A program made the translations under genes and the position numbers. This document shows, piece by piece, positions 1 to 10,010 of a DNA stretch of 64,000 bases (position 1 is its first letter; every line of letters starts with the position of its first letter). The stretch is from Rhipidocladum racemiflorum (lineage: Eukaryota > Streptophyta > Magnoliopsida > Poales > Poaceae), in assembly GCA_036346355.1 (NCBI GenBank), contig CM070572.1, positions 40,833,944 to 40,897,943 on the forward strand, in the 5' to 3' direction. Below the pieces are notes generated by a model that saw only the letters and a program-made list of their open reading frames with translations, was not told the DNA's origin and made no database searches.

Positions 1-29
1 ATGGCCGTGACATCCTCGAATGGATTTCT

Positions 30-826
30 TGGAGCAGCTCTCTTCCCGCTTGTCCCGAAACGCACCGCCTGAGGACACCCGAGGCACTTTTTCGGAAGAG
101 CTCGTCGCCCACCACCACGTAGGATTTGGCTTGTCGGGAGATGCGCTCTGCCAGAGTGGTTGCTTCCGGGAGTTTGTCCTTCAGGAGATAATCAAGGTAC
201 GGGGTAGTCCAGTCTGGATCGATGAGCAGGACCCCGGTTCCAGGACCCTCGCTTGGCTTTTGCCGTTTTGTAACGGTTGGCTCGTGAAGATCCTGTACGA
301 AGATATCACTTGGGACGTCTGCCCGAGTGGCTCCCATCTTAGCCAACTCGTCTGCTGCCTCATTATTGCGGCGGAGGACATGAACCAGCTCCTGCATCAC
401 AAACTTGCCTTCCAATTCTCGGACTTGCCGGGCAAGATGTCGCCATATTTTGATCCACGCACAACCAGTCCTTCAGACTTGATTCACCACCAATCGGGAG
501 TCGCCTCGAACCGCCAAATTGGCTTGATTCCGAGTGATGTGGCGATACTGAAGCCCATGGATGAGGGCCTCAGATTTCGCGGCATTGTTTGAGGCCGGAA
601 GTGAATCCAAGGACATACTTCAACTGTCACCCTTAGGCGAGATAAGGAGGATTCCCGCCTGCTCCCCAAGCATGAGAGATCCGTCGAAGTGCATGACCCA
701 ATATTCTCGGCTCTTCTTCGGTGCAGTGAGTCTCGATTCGGTCCACTCGGCCGTAAAGTCAGCCAAAGCCTGGGATTTGACTACAGTCTGGCGGCTTGAA
801 TGAGATGTCGAAAGCTCCAAGCTCAT
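30..826 (-). pseudogene. pol: T1 archaeal-type RNase H and start of integrase, frameshifted
   Basis: The first segment (826 down to 620) holds the start of the second RNase H domain, with ADFTAEWTES followed by MHFDGS, which carries the first catalytic Asp. Below that the frame changes several times. Pieces matching T2 continue through the N-N-E-A-A-D segment near 340-370 and into the N-terminal region of integrase near 30-60. In intact Tat elements this domain sits between the retroviral RNase H and integrase and is thought to supply RNase H activity. Comparison with T2 62249-63010 fixes the order. The plus-strand open frame over the same bases is antisense noise. Confidence 0.75.
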
Positions 827-893
827 TGCCCACTTTGAAATTCTTCCAGAGCTTCCCGATTGCGGAGGACCTCTCCCACAGGGAAAGAAGTGA

Positions 894-1454
894 CTACCAA
901 ATCGAATGTCCTTGGAAATAATGCTTCACCTTCCGTGACGAGATCAAAATGGCGTGCCAGCCTTCGGATTTGAGGATATCTTGTCTTGGATTCGCCAAGA
1001 TTACGACGAAATAAACTGGGCGTTGCACGCCGTGACGGTGTCCAGATTCCTCCCGCTCCACAACTATCACGGCACTTACTACATGAGATGTTGCCGCTAT
1101 GTAGAGCAGAAGAGGTTCACCTGGCGCCGGCGAGACTAAGACTGGGGGAGTGGAGAGAAACACCTTGAGTTCTTCGAAGGCCTGCTGCGCCTCTGCCGTC
1201 CAATCAAAGCGATCTTGCTTCTTAAGGAGCTTGAAGAAAGGCATTCCCCGAACCCCCAGTCGTGAGATAAACCTGCCAAGCGCTACCATGCATCCGGTGA
1301 GCTTTTGGACCTCCTTTTGGCTGGTAGGCGGGGCCATCTTCATAATGGCTCCAATTTTCTCCGGGTTCGGCTCGATCCCACGACGGGAGACGATGAACCC
1401 GAGTAGTTTCCCGGAAGACACTCCGAAAACGCACTTCTCGGGGTTTAGCCTCAT
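894..1454 (-). pseudogene. pol: T1 RT connection and retroviral-type RNase H, degenerate
   Basis: An open 186-codon stretch begins with MRLNPEKCVFGV, the segment that normally follows the RT palm and links it to RNase H. It continues through the RT-RNase H connection (TSQKEVQKLTG, then LLKKQDRFDWT) and into a decayed RNase H, where the usual first Asp region reads LLLYIAATSH. The missing acidic residue agrees with the Tat-lineage pattern in which the original RNase H decays and the additional archaeal-type RNase H takes over; that functional reading is known for the lineage, not shown here. It is separated by frameshifts from RT upstream and the second RNase H downstream. Confidence 0.75.
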
Positions 1455-1479
1455 CCTAACGCCTTAGACTCTCGAACGC

Positions 1480-2075
1480 CTCGGCCAGTCGGAGATAAGG
1501 CTATCTTGTGTCTGCGTTTTAACTACCACATCATCCACATAAGCTTCCACGCTATGCGCCCGAGCCGATGGTGAAAACACCGCACGGGCGCGTTGGTACG
1601 CTATGCCGGCATTCTTGAGCCCGAGCGGCATGGTGATATAGCAATATGCTCCGAATGGAGTGATAAACGGTCTTCTCGCATCTTCCTCTCGGCCGAATTT
1701 GATGATAGCCTGAATAGGCGCCCGTAAAGTCGAGTAGCCGAGATCCGGCAGTGGAGTCTACCACCCGATCAATACGAGGGAGACCAAAGGGATCTTTCGG
1801 ACAAGCCTTATTGAGGTCGGTGTAATCAACACACATGCGCCAGCTTTATTCTTCTTCTCTCGACGAGTGCAGGTTCGCCAACCAGTCGGGATGATACACT
1901 TCTTTGATGAAGCCTGCAGCTAGCAGTTTTGTGATCTCCTCTCTGATGGCCTCTCGACGATCTTGAGCAAACCGTCGTAACCTTTGCTTGACGGGCCTGG
2001 CGGATTGGTTTACATTCAGTGCGTGCTCGATCACCTCCTGGGACCCGGGCATATCGAGACGGCTTCCAGGCAAAG
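1480..2075 (-). pseudogene. pol: T1 reverse transcriptase, frameshifted
   Basis: Minus-strand pieces at 2073-1846 and 1836-1552 give the RT finger region (RREAIREEITKLLAAGFIKE) and the palm start (MCVDYTDLNKACPKDPFGLP). The catalytic Y-V-D-D box is visible near 1556-1530, in a different frame from the palm start. A stop or frame change near 1840 separates fingers from palm. The D-L-N-K-A-C-P-K-D-P-F run is typical of Tat RTs and differs from the chromovirus form seen in A and F. The T2 counterpart at 61011-61683 is uninterrupted and shows what has been lost. Confidence 0.8.
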
Positions 2076-2115
2076 ACGCCTTGGTTTGCCCGCAGAAGGT
2101 GACGAGCGCGTTTTC

Positions 2116-2793
2116 CTATTCATCCTCGAGCCTTGTCCCGATCGAGACGGCTCGCGCCGGATCGGACGGGTCGAGGAGAATCCTCTTGGTGCCCTCTCGG
2201 GCCGATCCCGAGTTCTGCGGCTTGCGGGTAGGGACATCGCCTTCCGCTTGTCGAAATCCGCCTCTTGACGAATCCTTTCCCCGCCCCGCCGCCTCCAGAG
2301 ACTCGGCCATTTCGCAACTCTCCCTGTCGCAAGAGAAAGACTGCTTAACATCGCCGCGTAGAGTGATAATACCACTCGGACCCGGCATCTTCAGCATCAG
2401 ATACGCGTAGTGGGGCACCGCCATGAACTTGGCCAGCGCTGGTCTCCCCAAGATGGCGTGATACGCTGTCGTGAAGTCTGCCACCTCGAAGCTAAGGCTC
2501 TCAGTCCGGTAGTTGTCCCTTGCGCCGAACGTGACTGGTAGAGTGATTTGTCCGAGTGGTACCGCCGACGTTCCGGGTATCACTCCATGAAAAGGTGACG
2601 ACCCGCGCTTGAGGTCAGACCGCGGGATCCCCATATCATCGAGTGTCTTCACGAAGAGGACGTTGAGTCCGCTCCCACCGTCAATCAACACCCTTTTGAG
2701 CTTGATGCCGCGGACAACCGGCGCCAAGACCAGCGGGTATCTGCCGGGGAATGGGACGCGATTTGGGTGATCCGTGCGGGTATGAGTTTCCAA
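2116..2793 (-). pseudogene. pol: T1 aspartic protease region, N-terminally replaced
   Basis: The minus-strand reading contains VLIDGGSGLNVLF, with the catalytic D-G-G-S box of Tat proteases, and FEVADFTTAYHAILGRPALA, the C-terminal I-L-G-R-P flap of the same domain. The reading continues into an acidic linker towards RT. Upstream, at about 2785, the coding sequence stops matching a Tat element and passes into a piece of the A-type LTR, so the first codons of this frame are derived from that LTR and are not original gag-protease sequence. The T2 copy retains only the second half of this domain. Confidence 0.75.
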
Positions 2794-3306
2794 GGAGACA
2801 TGAGCATTGCATTACATTGCATACATAATGATGATGATATTGTTAAGTGTTCATGAATGAGATGATATACATGATGGGAGATGTTATTGCCATGATATTG
2901 TTCTTGTTGTCCATTGCAATATGCTTGCTGAGTTTCGAACTCAGGCTTGTGTTTTCTTGTTGTTTTAGGTACCATGAGAACGGCATGCGGGGATGGGAAA
3001 TAGTCACACGCCCACACGTAGCTTCACCATATTGATTCCACAAGTCATTCTATTAGTTTGATAATAAATTGCGTGTGATGATCATTGATTTAAGGCTTAG
3101 CTTTGCTTTATGAGAGTTTTATTGTTCGTTTGACACTTGGAGACATTAAGTGCTTGATAATAGTCTTATATTATCGTTAAGACTTTAATTATTGCTGTTT
3201 TAGCTGTGTCTCACATTGCCTTATATTGCTATAATATTGTTGATTCTTCGTAGCATGTTAAAACAAAGGAGATGCTGCCGAAATCTCGGTTTTTAGCATT
3301 TGTACC
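2786..3306 (+). repeat. Fragment of the A-type LTR (3' part, lacking the last ~90 bp)
   Basis: This stretch matches 26699-27206 of the A 3' LTR almost base for base. It starts at the shared ATGAGTTTCCAAGG and stops at CATTTGTACC, where the full LTR continues for about 90 more bases to its TGTTACA end. It is in the same orientation as A. It may be what is left of the 5' LTR of A, or a piece transferred into T1. Its left edge touches T1 protease and its right edge touches exactly the terminal TGTCGACA of the T1 LTR. An insertion of about 18 bases near 2925-2945 distinguishes it from the 3' LTR copy. Confidence 0.85.
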
Positions 3307-3917
3307 TGTCGACGATCGGTTTCGCCGGCAATGAGATTTGTGATTCTAGGGGATTTGTGCGGGATCTGAGCTTGATGGTAACACAGGATGCGAGGGCAAT
3401 CTGTTTTAGACAGGTTCGGGCTCTCTCGGAGGAGATAATACCCTAGTCCTGTGTTCTTGGATGTATTGTGTGTGTTCAAGAGAGAGCAAGAGGGAGAGAG
3501 CCTCCCCTTGTTTTTTTTCCTCCTCCCCTTATATACTGGGGGGAGAATACATGATAGATGGGCGCCACCGGGCCCTAAACATGGTGGCCTGGACGACATG
3601 TCCCTTGTCCTTATCCGCCTTCCCGCTCTATGTCCTGGAGAGGAGGTTATGCTTTCTCCGACCCACGCCTGCCGCCTTGTCAGGTTCCAGCTTCCGCAGG
3701 CTCTGGCAAAGGTCGCATCAAGATGCTTCGTCCCTGGCGGGTGGTTAGGGCGGGGCACGAAGCTTCCTTGAAGGACCGGGAGTTGTCTTGGGGAGCAAGT
3801 CGAAGGTCTCCTCTGGGCCCGTCGTGGTGCTGCTTGGCCTTGGGCTTTCTATTCCGCCTGTGAGGCCCAGCCGGGTGTAGGTCCCTCTTACGGGACCCCT
3901 GTTCCTGTCATCCCATA
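3307..3917 (-). repeat. T1 5' LTR (Tat-type), inverted
   Basis: The reverse complement matches the T2 LTR at 51858-52406. In element orientation it begins near TATGGGATGACAGG (T2 has TGTGGGATGTC) and ends in CGATCGTCGACA. It is about 611 bp and differs from T2 by short indels. It lies where a minus-strand element should have its 5' LTR, upstream of pol. The primer site expected next to its inner end is absent, because the A-type LTR fragment follows immediately. Its outer end abuts the leader of element A, so T1 appears to have inserted there. The outer boundary is uncertain by about 7 bp. Confidence 0.85.
3529..3535 (-). promoter_or_regulatory. TATA box of the T1 LTR
   Basis: On the minus strand the sequence reads CCAGTATATAAGGGG, a good plant TATA motif inside the LTR. 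The T2 LTR has GTATAAAAGGG at the matching place. This would be the core promoter for genomic RNA of the element. Assignment is by motif only. Confidence 0.55.
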
Positions 3918-4125
3918 GATAGCAACATTAAAACTTGCAAAAGTGGGATAACTAATCTAAAATTTGACACACTTGGTTGCACAGTAGGAGGTTTTGGTTC
4001 ATCATTGCATCGCGCTTGATTATATGATAAAGAATATGTCTATGATGATGTTTGATCTATGTTCTTGATTGTATGATGTTGTGTTTATGTTTATGTGTTT
4101 GGATGGTTGTCTGTCTAAAGCAGCC
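3918..4125 (+). other. A leader, 5' part missing
   Basis: These ~208 bases match the leader just behind the primer site of C1 (12190-12290) and C2 (56060-56150), for example ATAGCAACATTAAAACTTG and TTGACACAC. The primer site and first ~130 bases found in C2 are not present. The match is the main reason to place C in the same family as A. Confidence 0.65.
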
Positions 4126-5310
4126 ATGCCGAGGGGTAGAGGCCGTGGACGTCGTGGTCGTGGAGGCCAGGGGCGAGGTTCTCGTGGAGTTCTTGGAGTC
4201 TGTTCGAGGTAGCGTTAGCTCAATGCTCGCGGCCAGCTCAGAGGAGCTTCCAGCGGCATCGATCGGCGGAGGTACCTGGCCGCCAATGAGGATTTAGTTC
4301 AGGCTCTACATAGGAGATTCAGAGCTGCGCCCGGCCAGCGGGCAGCCTCTGCCGTTGTGCCTCCCTCGCAGTGGCCCCAGCTTGTTTCCCCCTTTGGCCG
4401 GAGCCGAGGATGAGTCTCCGGAGTGGATGTCCCTCCGTCTTGACACTTTTGACGGAGCGGGCATGCCGATCCAAATCCGCAGATTGGTTGCGGTACATGG
4501 AGAGGCAGCTTGAGGTCCTAGAGTTGACCTCACCTGTCAGGGGCTCACTTTGTGGCCTTTCACCGAAGGGCCAAGGCGATATCTGGTGGGAGGGGGTTCG
4601 TCGCTAGAGCCCCGATCTTGGTCGATCACCTGGGAGGACTTGTGGCTCGCCTCCAGCCAAGTTCTACCTGCAGTCTTTCCTTGAGCGGATGGAGCATACT
4701 CGGCGACTCTTTCCCAGGAAAGAGGTCGGTGGCAGAGTATGAGGTGGAGTTCAACAACGTGGTGCGCTTCGTGCATACTGTGGCGGCCTACGAGGAGAAG
4801 GCGAGGAGGTTCTCAGAGGGGCCTCAACCAGGAGTTCAGAGTTGTCATGGGGGCGATCAGTCTCGTGACTCTGCTCCATGGTGGAGCAAAGGCGAAGGCA
4901 TGGAGCCTCGAGTTGGAGCTCTCTGGGATAAGCAAAACCCGGTGGTTCGGGGTTCCTGACAAAGCGGGGCCGAAGAGGACCTTTGGTGGAGGAGGTGGGT
5001 CTTCTAAGCGACCCACTTTCAAGAAGTTCAAGGGAGGACAGGGCTCCTCCTCAGGGGCTAAGATGAAGCCGCCCCAGTCGTCTTCCTCGCGAGCGGCTAT
5101 TCGTCCTGTGCCCGGGCAGGGCATGATGTGTTTCAAGTGCGGTGGTGAGCACCGTGCTTCAGAGTGTGGTTGGACCGGGAGTTGCAACCACTGTGGCAAG
5201 CCCGGCCACATGGGACGAGTCTGCCGGATGAACCCCGGTAGCATCATCAAGTGGGAGACGGTGCCTTCTCCTCCCACTCCAGCGGCGTCTTCTAGAGGAT
5301 CGGTGCACAT
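4126..5310 (+). pseudogene. gag: A gag (capsid and nucleocapsid), frameshifted
   Basis: The start ATG at 4126 follows GCAGCC and opens with an Arg/Gly-rich stretch (MPRGRGRGRRGRGG). The capsid homology region is split over several frames between about 4400 and 4900, with recognisable W-L-R-Y-M-E-R-Q-L-E, W-W-E-G-V-R and K-E-V-G-G type segments. The last part is open from 4739 and carries two zinc knuckles at about 5127-5205: CFKCGGEHRASEC (one residue short, CX2CX3HX4C) and CNHCGKPGHMGRVC (standard CX2CX4HX4C). Gag forms the particle and binds the genomic RNA. At least three frameshifts or stops lie between 4200 and 4800. Confidence 0.8.
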
Positions 5311-5489
5311 GATGGCTGCTCCTGTTTCTCAGCCGCACTTTGCGTGGGCGCCACCGGCCATCGGTGCCTGGCACCGTCTGCTCCTCCTCAGTTGCCTCCT
5401 CTGCCCCCAGCCTTGGTGGGGCATCAGCCGGGAGTCGGGGCTCCTTCTGTCCCGGCGCCACCAAGAGTGTACGCTTTGCCGACCGCCGA

Positions 5490-5904
5490 GTCGGCCGGGC
5501 ATCCAGAAGTGGTTTCAGGTACTCTGCTCGTGGATTCCGTTGATGCCTTTGTTTTGTTTGAGCTCGGAGCATCCTATTCCTTTGTGTCGTCGGAGTTTGC
5601 TAGTAGAGCTAAGTTGGGAGTTCAGCGGATTTCTGAGTCCGTGTTAGTCAGTTCTCCTAGGGGTTTGATTGCTAGCTCTTTGGTTTGCCCGGGTTGCACC
5701 ATCGCCATTGATGATGAGGTTTTCTTTGCCAATCTTATGGTGATCCAGTTGGCTCCTTTTGATGTCATTTTGGACATGGACCGCTGCATCGCATCGTGCC
5801 AAGATCTGTTGTTTCTGGAAGACGGTTGCCTTGCAGGCCCCGTCAGGAGTAGAGTTGACCTTTCAGGGTGGTATACCTTCCAGTTCCGTCTTTGCTTTGA
5901 CTAG
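5490..5904 (+). pseudogene. pol: A aspartic protease with catalytic Asp changed
   Basis: The domain is readable from about 5497 to 5830. The catalytic box, normally F-D-(S/T)-G-A-S, reads FELGASYSF at about 5550-5576, so the active-site Asp is Glu and the following Ser/Thr is Leu. The second conserved strand, normally I-L-G-M-D-W-L, reads ILDMDRCIA. The frame ends with a stop at 5902, before RT. In a working element this protease cuts the Gag-Pol precursor. With both boxes altered it should be inactive regardless of the frameshifts around it. Confidence 0.8.
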
Positions 5905-5941
5905 TCTGTTTTCTGGTCGCCGTTTGAGGCATTTGGGTTTC

Positions 5942-6780
5942 CTCATGACCTTGTTTGAGAAGCCATCTTCTTCAGTTTCCATTGAGGAGATTCCTGTAGT
6001 GAAGGAGTTTGTTGATGTGTTCCTTGACGAGTTGCCTGGTTTACCTCCTATGAGGGATGTGGAGTTTCGTATTGATCTTGTTCCTCGCACTCGACCTATT
6101 TCTATCTCTCCATACCGCTTGGCTCGTCCTTTTCAAGACGAGTTGAAGAAGCAGTTGGAGGATCTCTTGGCCAAGGGCTTTATTCGGCGTACCGTTTCGC
6201 CATGGGGAGCACCCGTTCTCTTCGTCTCGAAGAAGGATGGAAGTTGGCGCATGTGCATTGATTATCGTGCTCTTAATCAAGTGACAGTCAAGAACAAGTA
6301 TCCTTTGCCTCGCATTGAGGATCTGTTTGACCAACTGAAGGGAGCAAAGGTGTTCTCCAAGATTGATCTTGATCGGGGTATAATCGATTCGTGTGAGGGA
6401 GCAGGACATTGAGAAGATCGCTTTCTCCACTAGGTACGCATTATTAATTTAAAGTTATGTCTTTTGGACTAACTAATGCTCCTTCTGTCTTTATGGAGGC
6501 GATGAACATTATGCTACACAATTACCTTGATGAGTTTGTGGTAGTGTTCATCGATGACATTCTTGTTTACTCTAAATCGAAGAGGAGCATGAGCGACATT
6601 TGAGGCTTGTGTTGAGTACCTTGAGGAGAATCGGTTCTTTGCTAAGCTGAAAAAGTAAGAGTTTTGGATTTGAAGTGGGTTTTCTTGGCCACATCATCAA
6701 TCCAGAGGGCATATCTGTAGATCCTAGCAAAGTCTCGTGATTTGGATTGGAAGAGGCCTTCCAATGTCAAAGAGGTGCGT
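5942..6780 (+). pseudogene. pol: A reverse transcriptase, frameshifted
   Basis: An open stretch to 6412 contains the fingers (ELKKQLEDLLAKGFIR) and palm start (SKKDGSWRMCIDYRALNQVT, then YPLPRIEDLF). It breaks at about 6375, just after FSKIDLDRG, where the expected R-S-G-Y-H-Q is scrambled. The F-I-D-D catalytic box survives in another frame at 6547-6558 and the thumb (VGFLGHIINPEGI-like) at about 6675-6715. There are at least four frame changes and a base loss near 6580. The motif spelling is typical of Tekay chromoviruses and close to that of F (48121-49455). Confidence 0.8.
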
Positions 6781-6839
6781 AGTTTCCTTGGGTTGGTGGC
6801 TACTATCGGTGTTTTGTGCAGGATTTCTCTATCATTGCC

Positions 6840-7340
6840 AAGCCACTTTCGGTGACTCGAAGGGATGAAATTCCAGTGGATCGCAGAGTGTGAGCACAGC
6901 CGTTTACGCACGTTGAAGGAGAAGTTAGTGACTGCTCCTGTTCTTACCCTTCCCGAGCCGGGGAAGCGCTTCACTATTTATTCTGATGCTTCTCGTTTGG
7001 GACTTGGTTGTGTGCTCATGCAAGATGGCAAGGTGATTGCTTATGCATCGAGGCAGCTGAAAAGCATGAGCAGAACTATCCCACGCGTGATCTTGAGCTA
7101 GCCGCTGTGGTGTTTGCATTGAAGATATGGAGGCATTACCTGTATGGCGAGTCTTGTGATATCTTCACTGATCACAAGAGCCTCAAGTACATCTTTACTC
7201 AGAAAGATTTGAACTTGAGGCAGAGGAGGTGGCTAGAATTGATAAAGGATTATGACCTTACTATCCAGTATCATCCAGGGAAGGCAAATGTGGTGGCCGA
7301 CGCTCTCAGTCGCAAGATAGTGCCCCCTATTGTTGATTGT
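6840..7340 (+). pseudogene. pol: A RNase H domain, one frameshift
   Basis: The domain begins in one frame (FTIYSDASRLGLGCVLMQDG at about 6970-7030, first catalytic Asp present) and continues in the next from about 7050 (NYPTRDLELAAVVFALKIWR with the catalytic Glu; IFTDHKSLKYIFTQ with the second Asp; YHPGKANVVADALSRK with the last Asp). One frameshift near 7060 separates the halves. RNase H removes the RNA template during cDNA synthesis. All four acidic positions can still be seen. Confidence 0.85.
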
Positions 7341-7859
7341 CTTGTTGCGGATTTTGAGCGTTTGGGGGTCTCCTACTGCTTTGTGGGGACCGTGCAAGCT
7401 GAAACTCAATTGATTCTTGAGTCGGCCGATTCTCGAAGGCTGCAGTGGAGGCACAACAGCAGATCGGTTGCTCCAGCCAGTGAGGAAACGCTTTGAAGAT
7501 GGCAAGTCTGGAGACTTTACCGTTGATGATGCGGGAGCTTTGAGGTTTCAGGTCGCCTCAGGCGTGCCTCAGAAATCCCAAGTGAAAGAGGACATTCTGA
7601 AAGAGGCTCATCGCACCCCGTACACGATCCATCCTGGGGAGACCAAGATGTACAGGGACTTGAAAAAGAATTTCTGGTGGAAAAGGATGAGAGTGGATAT
7701 TGCTAAGTATGTGGCGTCTTGTGGGATCTGTCAGAAGATCAAAGCTGAGCATAAGCGTCCCGCCGGTCTGTTGCAGCCATTGGAGATTCCTGTGTGGCCA
7801 TGGGATGACATCTCCATGGATTTCGTGGTTGGTTTACCTCGTTCTCCACGAGGGAAGTG
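7340..7859 (+). pseudogene. pol: A integrase, first half, cut by insertion of B
   Basis: A frame open from 7417 to 7860 covers the spacer, the HHCC zinc-binding domain (first His pair in AHRTPYTIHPGETKMYRDL, Cys pair in CGICQ) and the start of the catalytic core with W-D-D-I-S-M-D-F-V, which carries the first Asp of the DDE triad. It ends at GLPRSPRGK, where B begins. The remaining core continues at 24036. Joining the flanks at their shared AAGTG gives an uninterrupted K-W-D-A-V-W, which supports simple insertion with a 5-bp duplication. Confidence 0.9.
7855..7859. repeat. Target site duplication of B, left copy (AAGTG)
   Basis: AAGTG here and at 24036-24040 flank element B. The duplication overlaps the canonical TG/CA ends of the LTRs by one or two bases, so either the LTR ends are slightly offset or a base or two has been lost at each junction. 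Removing B and one copy restores the A integrase frame. Confidence 0.7.
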
Positions 7860-8782
7860 ATGAGGACATCACTCCTATGCATACGACCGAGCCTCCTCCA
7901 GTTGTGATGCAAGGACCCATCACAAGAGCACGAGCACGGCAATTGAATCAACAGGTGAGCTCGTTCCTAAGTGCCCGTGCAGATACTTGTGAGGATGGTA
8001 TGCTACCTAATGATATTATTGATTATCTTGTACTTAGGAACTTTGGAGAGGACCATGAAGGCCTTGGAAACCAGCAAGGACCAAGAGGGAGGCAAGGAGG
8101 GTGTCCAAGTCAAGTTGGAGGTTCAATTCATCTCGGAGTCGACTACCTCGGCCATCAGGAGAAGCGTTCACTAAAATCGTCGCCCAGGCCACAAACGGGC
8201 TCCGATTTTGATGATCCACATATGCATAGAAAGCTAAGGAGATAAGCTTTACAATGGCACCAGTTTGAGGTCATTTGGACTTCGGAGTCGACGGGAATTT
8301 ACGTTGCAAGCTGGCGGACAGAATCTGTCCCAGGGTGCTGTGTCACCAATTTGGGCCGTTGGCCCATGTATCGTGTTGGAGTCCATCACGGACACGTCTA
8401 GGGTTTCTAGGACGTCCCCTAGCCTTTATATCCAGTAGCCGCCGCTAGGGTTTGCGTTGGGTTTTGCTTAGATTAATTCTGTCTTTGAACAGTGTTGCCG
8501 TTCATCGGTTTGTGAGACCCCAACTCGTGAGCTTCATCCTCAATTTCAAATTCAGTTGCATCTTTCTTGTTCTTGCTTGTGTTCTCGATTCATTGGCAGG
8601 GATTAGCCTTCGTGGCGAGGTCAACCGGGCAGCGCACGGTTGATAACCAGAGGACGCGTGGTGCTGCGGTTGCAGGGGTCTTGATCGTGTCGATCAAGAA
8701 GCCGGATCGTGTGTGTCTCGCGCCGCCTAATCGACTTATCCTCCACCTGACGGAAGTTCGGGCATCCCTCTACACCCCATCA
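7858..8782 (+). repeat. B 5' LTR
   Basis: 925 bp, starting TGATGAGGACATC and ending CTACACCCCATCA, the same length as the 3' LTR at 23112-24036. The first ~385 bases can be translated and encode the C-terminal tail of the polyprotein (see the integrase entry), as in elements whose pol overlaps the LTR. The end is followed by AG and the primer site. Confidence 0.92.
8424..8433 (+). promoter_or_regulatory. Likely TATA box of the B LTR
   Basis: CTTTATATCC lies in the middle of the LTR, after the coding overlap, and is identical in the 3' LTR (23678-23687). It is the best core-promoter candidate. Motif-based only. Confidence 0.4.
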
Positions 8783-8784
8783 AG

Positions 8785-8797
8785 TGGTATCAGAGCA
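8785..8797 (+). other. B primer binding site (initiator Met-tRNA)
   Basis: TGGTATCAGAGCA starts two bases after the LTR end and matches the complement of the 3' end of plant initiator methionine tRNA, the usual primer of Ty3/Gypsy and Copia elements. Confidence 0.9.
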
Positions 8798-10005
8798 AGG
8801 TTTACCGTCAGGTTTGCCTTCTCCCCGTAGTTTGATTTAGTTTTGCGTTCGTCCTATAGTCCACGAAAAAGCCAAAAAAAAAATTGCAGTTCATAGTCTA
8901 CCATACCTAGAACCACGCCTAGCCTTTGCACAATTTCGGTTTCAGAGTCCGTAGTACTGAGTTTGTGTCCAGAATCGAGTCGTGTTGCTGGTTTAGATCG
9001 TGGTCTTATTTTAGTCGTGTTTCACCTCCGCTGCATCCCATATCCTACACCGATCCAGTCACCAATCGCTATTGGAGTCCTTGTTGGAATCGGATTGTTT
9101 TGTGGTTTTCCTCAGTTTCGGAGTCCTAGTTGTGTTAGGGTTTCTCCTTCATAAACCCTAACCCCCCACCTCCTGTTAGCCATATCGCCACCCCTCATCA
9201 CAGAACCTGCCACCACAGATCATCGCGTTCATATCCACTCCATACGCCCTTGAGTTTGGAGAGGTGCTTCCTAGAAAACCCTGATTCGGAGTCCTTCCGT
9301 AAAACGGCCATAACTTTTGCATACGGACTCGGAATTAGGCGATTTTTTTTTCACGAACATCTACAGAAAATTTTACATCCGATTCTCCCCGACTTTGTTG
9401 GGTTTGCCGAAATAATTTTTGCGAAATTCCCTCGGGAAGATTGAGTTCTCGGCCGCCGAAGTTTGAGCACGCTTTTCGGAAAAAACTTCTTATTTCATAT
9501 CGGTTTCATCTTACATCTGTTCAGGCTGAAAATTTGTGTACTATCTACCTTTGTGCTCCTGAGCCTAGGAAAAATATCAGAAAAATCAAAGAAAAAAAAA
9601 TTGGTGAAAGAGGCATAGAGGCATAGAGCCTAAAAAAAAAAAGGCAGGAGCAAAGGTAGGTGTTTCTACCGTGCCTGATAGAAGTAGAAGTCTTTGATGC
9701 GGTTCTGATATCTGTTCATATACTCTGACGCCTTGTTGCTTGTCTCTACTTATTCCTTATTTTTACTGTGACTAGACTAAGGCCACATTTAGACCAAAGC
9801 AACTAGGGCAAGTACTTTGGACATTTATTCAAGCATTACTATCTCATTCTTGCATTGTGTGCCACCCATCCATATAACCTTCCTACAGCTCCACATATAA
9901 ATCCTTCTGATCAGCACAGGTTATTGACCCTTGCAATCGCTTCATCACACCCTCACGGTGTCACGAACCAGCCACCGGTTGCACCGTCCCTCGCTGTGTT
10001 GGTAA
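8798..10005 (+). other. B untranslated leader, first part
   Basis: About 1.2 kb between primer site and the C1 insertion. It has no convincing coding frame and contains A-rich runs (about 8872, 9590 and 9630). It resumes for about 110 bases after C1 (18385-18492) before gag. Long leaders are common in chromoviruses. I see nothing else in it. Confidence 0.7.
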
Positions 10006-10010
10006 GAACC
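10006..10010. repeat. Target site duplication of C1, left copy (GAACC)
   Basis: GAACC immediately precedes the C1 5' LTR and reappears at 18380-18384 directly after the 3' LTR. A perfect 5-bp duplication fixes the element ends and shows that C1 inserted into the B leader. Confidence 0.9.

Larger units (their letters stand above)
1..3917 (-). mobile_element. T1: broken Tat-lineage Ty3/Gypsy element, minus strand, cut by the window start
   Basis: Read on the minus strand, the order is 5' LTR (3917-3307), a foreign LTR piece (3306-2786), then protease, reverse transcriptase, RNase H, archaeal-type RNase H and the first residues of integrase, running off at base 1. The RT core and the second RNase H after the normal one are hallmarks of the plant Tat branch (Retand/RIRE2-like). 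The same proteins occur on the plus strand at 60594-64000 (T2), so both window ends carry the same family in opposite orientation. gag and the primer site are missing. Frameshifts and stops break every domain, so this copy cannot encode working proteins. Confidence 0.85.

Noticed and set aside
20..592. 190-codon plus-strand open frame at the window start
   Set aside because: It is antisense to the T1 archaeal-type RNase H and integrase; the minus strand has recognisable motifs and the plus strand has none.
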